NCBI GenBank assembly: GCA_001725415.1
Contig: MEGH01000013.1
Location: 1-64,000 of the forward strand
Origin: Pseudonocardia sp. SCN 73-27
GTDB lineage: Bacteria; Actinomycetota; Actinomycetes; Mycobacteriales; Pseudonocardiaceae
Length of the DNA: 64,000 nucleotides
Direction of reading: 5' to 3'
Under the pieces are notes generated by a model that was given only the letters and a program-made list of their open reading frames with translations, was not told where the DNA came from and did not search any database. Shown here piece after piece: positions 61,152 to 64,000 of this stretch (within the stretch, counting starts at the first letter, position 1; each line of letters opens with the position of its first letter). The position numbers and the translations under genes were made by a program.

Positions 61152-62100
61152 ACGTCTCGTGGCCCGGGCAGCTGCGCACCAGGTGCACCTCCGGCGGCGC
61201 CGTGATCGTCTCCGGCGCCGCAGCCCCGCCCGGCCATTCGATCGACACCACGATCGACGACGAGTTGTTGTCGTAGTCCTTCTCCTGGATCTGCCGATCC
61301 GGGTTCACCGTGTTGACCAGCGTGTACGTCCCTGACGGCACGGCGGTCACGTCCAGCCACTGGTAGTCGACGGTGTAGTCGTAGTTGTCGCCCGAGCCCA
61401 CCGAGATGCCCTCCGCGACGTCGAGCGCCTCGGGGTGGTGCATCCGGCAGTCGTTGGCCGCCAACGCATCGGCCAGCACCGCTTGCGGCGACCCGTCGGC
61501 GGTGGGGATGTGCGCCAACGTGTCGGTCGTGTTGATGTCGTAGCGGTCGCCCAGGCAGAACCCGTTCTTGCGGTCCGACACCACCGTCCGGCCGTCGGAC
61601 GCGACCAGCCGGAACCGGTCGAACGCCAACAGGTGCCAGTGCTGGTGCATCGTCGCCGGCTCGTAGTACATCGACGCCCCCGGGATCGGCCGCTGCGCCA
61701 GCGCGAACGACGCCGGCAACGGCTCGTCCTCACCCGGCTGCAACGCCTGCCGCACCGCCATCGTCGGCGTCGCCGTCGAGTCCCGGTGCCCGTACAGCAA
61801 CAGCGGGCCGTCGCCCACGTTCTCCTCCGACGACGTGAACCGCAGCCGCACCTGCCGCATCGGCCCCGACGACACACACTTCGCGTGCGGGTTCTGCGGA
61901 TCCGCCACCGGGCACACGTCCCACGCCGTGCAGCTGCCCGGCGCCACGTCCGTCGCCGGGGCACACCCCACCGCCGCCTGCGTCAGATCGGGCAGCAGCG
62001 GCGGATCGAGGTCCTGACAGGCGGAGAGGAACGTCGTGGCCAGGCCGATCACGAGCGCCGCCGCCACGGCCCGTCCCGACACCCGTCGCCTGCTGCTCAC
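61129..62100 (-). CDS. Lysyl-oxidase-like copper lipoprotein
   Basis: This 323-aa protein starts at GTG 62100. The signal peptide ends in a lipobox (TTFLSAC), so it should be membrane-anchored outside. The HQHWHL motif with three His (MHQHWHLLAFDRF) is the copper site of the bacterial lysyl-oxidase-like family, and NGFCLGDRYDI follows. Animal enzymes oxidise lysine to allysine; the substrate of bacterial ones is unclear. Six Cys could form disulfides. It lies between DUF4233 and ndk, which breaks the usual folC-DUF4233-ndk adjacency. Confidence 0.82.
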   Translation of the reverse strand: MSSRRRVSGRAVAAALVIGLATTFLSACQDLDPPLLPDLTQAAVGCAPATDVAPGSCTAWDVCPVADPQNPHAKCVSSGPMRQVRLRFTSSEENVGDGPLLLYGHRDSTATPTMAVRQALQPGEDEPLPASFALAQRPIPGASMYYEPATMHQHWHLLAFDRFRLVASDGRTVVSDRKNGFCLGDRYDINTTDTLAHIPTADGSPQAVLADALAANDCRMHHPEALDVAEGISVGSGDNYDYTVDYQWLDVTAVPSGTYTLVNTVNPDRQIQEKDYDNNSSSIVVSIEWPGGAAAPETITAPPEVHLVRSCPGHETCSEADAS

Positions 62101-62184
62101 AACCCTGTCCAACGAGCGGGCCCGCGGGCGGTGGTGGGGCCGAACAGGTGACGGGGTCGTACCGGGCGTGCCCGGGCGCGTCGA

Positions 62185-62190
62185 TACCCT
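62185..62190 (+). promoter_or_regulatory. -10 box of ndk (leaderless start)
   Basis: TACCCT lies 6 nt before the GTG start of ndk, consistent with leaderless transcription. Confidence 0.5.
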
Positions 62191-62196
62191 GACGCG

Positions 62197-62607
62197 GTGA
62201 CTGAACGCACCCTGGTCCTCGTCAAGCCCGACGGCGTCGAGCGCCGCCTCATCGGCGAGGTCGTCTCGCGCATCGAGCGCAAGGGCCTCACGCTCGTGGC
62301 GCTCGACCTGCGCACGGTCGATCGTGAGCTCGCCTCCCAGCACTACGCCGAGCACGACGGCAAGCCCTTCTTCGAGTCGCTGCTCGAGTTCATCACCTCC
62401 GGTCCGGTCCTCGCGGCCGTCGCCGAAGGCCCCCGTGCCATCTCCGCCTGGCGCCAGCTCGCCGGCGGCACCGACCCTGTCGACAAGGCCGCCCCCGGCA
62501 GCATCCGCGGCGACTTCGGCCTCGAGGTGCAGTACAACCTCGTCCACGGCTCGGACTCGCCCGAGTCCGCCGCGCGCGAGATCAAGCTGTGGTTCCCGAA
62601 CCTCTGA
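62197..62607 (+). CDS. ndk: Nucleoside diphosphate kinase
   Basis: This 136-aa protein starts at GTG 62197. [26 protein letters not shown] and the catalytic histidine H117 in [16 protein letters not shown] are invariant. It transfers the gamma phosphate of ATP to other NDPs through a phospho-His, forming hexamers. Normal length. The next gene overlaps its end by 19 nt. Confidence 0.97.
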   Translation: MTERTLVLVKPDGVERRLIGEVVSRIERKGLTLVALDLRTVDRELASQHYAEHDGKPFFESLLEFITSGPVLAAVAEGPRAISAWRQLAGGTDPVDKAAPGSIRGDFGLEVQYNLVHGSDSPESAAREIKLWFPNL

Positions 62608-63119
62608 GCCTGACAGCGCACGTCGTCGCCGACCCGGGTGCCGAGCTCGCCGAGGCCTTCGCCTCGCTGTGGGTCGAGGTCACCCGGGTCGGCGGCGCCG
62701 TCGGCTTCCCCGCCGACGCCCGCGAGGGCGACATCCGCGCCCTCGCCGCCCGCACCGTCGGCGACGTCCGTGCCGGCAGCCTGAAGATGGTCGTGGCGGG
62801 GGAGCCCTCGCAGCTGCTCGGCGTCGTCTTCCTGCGGCCCGGCACCGGCCCCGTCGTCTCGCACCGCGCCGAGATGATCAGGCTGATGGTCGACCCCGAC
62901 GCCCAGGGCTCCGGCCTGGGCACGATGCTGATCGACGCCGCCATCCGTCTCGCCGGCGACCTCGGCCTCGACCAGCTCCTCGCCTCCGCCCGCGGCGGCA
63001 CCGGCCTGCCCGGCTTCTACGTCGCCAGGGGCTGGACGGAGGTCGGCTGCTTCCCCGCCGCGCTGCGCGTCGGCGACGAGCTCCGCGACGAGCACTGGCT
63101 CCAGTTCCGCATCCGCTGA
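62589..63119 (+). CDS. GNAT-family N-acetyltransferase
   Basis: This 176-aa protein has GTG 62589 as the only plausible start, inside the ndk coding end. [31 protein letters not shown] contains the acetyl-CoA-binding Q/R-GxG loop, and [22 protein letters not shown] the following acceptor region. The acceptor is unknown. The 19-nt overlap with ndk suggests translational coupling, and both are probably one transcript. Confidence 0.85.
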   Translation: MVPEPLSLTAHVVADPGAELAEAFASLWVEVTRVGGAVGFPADAREGDIRALAARTVGDVRAGSLKMVVAGEPSQLLGVVFLRPGTGPVVSHRAEMIRLMVDPDAQGSGLGTMLIDAAIRLAGDLGLDQLLASARGGTGLPGFYVARGWTEVGCFPAALRVGDELRDEHWLQFRIR

Positions 63120-63438
63120 CGCCCGGCCGAGGACGTTCGTCGCCGACGGGCCCTGACTCGGCCCTGGCCGCCGCGCGCGTTTCTGGACGCCGCGGGGTCT
63201 GTGCGGGGCGTCGGCACCCGCGCGGCAAGTCGGGGGTCGGGCAGGAACCGCCGGCGGCACGGCCGGCGCCTCGCCTGCGCGCCGGACGGCGACCCGAGAA
63301 CCCGCACGGCAGGCCGGAGAACGCGGTGCGGCTGCGCAACCGGGCGACGGCGCCGGTACCGGCGCCGGCCTGGCCGGCTCGCCCCGGCGGGTGGTGATCG
63401 CTGCGCGTCCTGTCGGTGTGTCGGGTTACGGTCTGGTC
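63120..63438. other. About 320 bp GC-rich intergenic region
   Basis: No gene recognised. It contains GC-rich inverted repeats (such as GGCGCC-GGTACC-GGCGCC around 63350) that could act as terminator for the GNAT gene. A TACGGT box 8 nt before the next GTG may be the promoter of a leaderless ABC transporter gene. Confidence 0.5.
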
Positions 63439-64000
63439 GTGTCCGACGCGCTCGTCCAGGCCCGAGGCCTGCGCAAGAGTTTCGGCGCGTTCGAGGCGGT
63501 CCGGGGGATCGATGTCGATGTCGCGCCCGGTGAGGTCTTCGGCTTCCTCGGCCCCAACGGGGCGGGGAAGTCGTCGACGATGCGGATGATCGCGTGCGTC
63601 TCGCCGCGCTCGGCGGGGACGTTGTCGGTGCTGGGCATGGACCCGGGGTCCGACGGGCCCCGCATCCGCGCCCGGATCGGTGTGGTCCCGCAGCTCGACA
63701 ACCTGGACGCCGAGCTGTCGGTGCGGGAGAACCTGGAGATCTACGGCCGCTACTTCGGGCTGCCGCGTCGGCACGTGCGGGAGAAGGCGACGGAGCTGCT
63801 GGAGTTCGCGCAGCTCACCGAGCGGGCAGGCGACACGGTCGAGGAGCTGTCGGGCGGGATGAAGCGCCGGCTCACGATCGCGCGGTCGTTGGTGAACGAC
63901 CCGGAGCTGCTGCTGCTCGACGAGCCGACCACGGGGCTCGATCCACAGGCCCGGCACCTGTTGTGGGACAGGCTGTACCGGCTCAAGCGCGAGGGTGTCA
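63439..64000 (+). CDS. ABC transporter ATP-binding protein (drug-efflux type), cut by the window end
   Basis: The first 187 residues, from GTG 63439, form an ABC ATPase: Walker A GPNGAGKSST, Q-loop VVPQLDNLD, signature LSGGMKRRL and Walker B LLLLDEPTTGLDPQ. The IGVVPQ..NLD.ELSVRENL style fits daunorubicin-resistance (DrrA)-like exporters, usually followed by a membrane permease, which would be outside the window. It powers export of a drug or lipid. The last part of the gene is missing. Confidence 0.92.
   Translation, partial: MSDALVQARGLRKSFGAFEAVRGIDVDVAPGEVFGFLGPNGAGKSSTMRMIACVSPRSAGTLSVLGMDPGSDGPRIRARIGVVPQLDNLDAELSVRENLEIYGRYFGLPRRHVREKATELLEFAQLTERAGDTVEELSGGMKRRLTIARSLVNDPELLLLDEPTTGLDPQARHLLWDRLYRLKREGV

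Overview
This is a high-GC (about 72-75%) actinobacterial chromosome segment with many GTG starts, GTGA/ATGA gene overlaps, probable leaderless genes (TANNNT box 6-9 nt before the start codon) and actinobacterial marker families (two adjacent clpP genes, a deazaflavin/F420-type nitroreductase, LAL-type LuxR regulator, CsbD, Asp23). Gene content and order (tig-clpP1-clpP2-clpX, valS-folC-DUF4233-ndk, gltB-gltD) fit a member of the Pseudonocardiales, with Pseudonocardia the best guess. That placement is inferred from protein style and was not computed.

Layout: (1) 0-9.7 kb is a catabolic block: a three-subunit molybdenum hydroxylase operon, an aldehyde dehydrogenase with a 1-nt frameshift, a TetR regulator, a broken short-chain dehydrogenase, a gutted GntR regulator, an intact cytochrome P450 and a multiply broken zinc alcohol dehydrogenase. 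(2) 9.8-16 kb is a scrap region: a truncated toxin-antitoxin pair, a tRNA-Gly 3'-end remnant, a response regulator beside a beheaded histidine kinase, hydrolase remnants, and pieces of enoyl-CoA hydratase, ester cyclase and VOC genes mixed with intact genes (DUF6226-like, DinB). (3) 15.7-22 kb: membrane protein, Tat-exported Acg-type flavoprotein, divergent LAL regulator, an inverted transporter remnant, HdeD, and an IF-1 paralogue coupled to an acetyltransferase. (4) 22.2-27.7 kb: two divergent thiolase-fold/DUF35 pairs without the usual nucleophilic cysteine, followed by a cyclase and an alcohol dehydrogenase; this is the best candidate for an interesting catabolic system. (5) 27.7-37.2 kb: lspA, glycosyltransferase, lipoprotein, LysE exporter, ABC1 kinase, DUF1697, a mesaconyl-CoA-transferase-like protein, DedA, DUF385 enzyme with twin operators, and a CDF transporter. 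(6) 37.3-43.4 kb: gltBD. (7) 43.8-47.2 kb: FhuF-like Fe-S protein, then an ECF sigma factor with a zinc-finger/Asp23 fusion and further Asp23-type proteins plus CsbD (envelope stress). (8) 47.4-51.9 kb: trigger factor and the Clp protease (ClpP1, ClpP2, ClpX). (9) 52-56.5 kb: CoA transferase, OFA-family transporter with its small subunit, DUF6457, PPOX flavoenzyme, C39-like protein. (10) 56.5-64 kb: valS-folC-DUF4233, a lysyl-oxidase-like lipoprotein, ndk, GNAT, and the start of an ABC exporter ATPase cut by the window end.

The right two thirds is orderly core genome with clean terminators between convergent genes. The left quarter is unusually rich in disrupted genes, truncations and chimeric junctions, and carries a tRNA-derived sequence, which together suggest a former integration or rearrangement hot spot. 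No CRISPR array, rRNA, intact tRNA, insertion sequence or intact integrase was seen.
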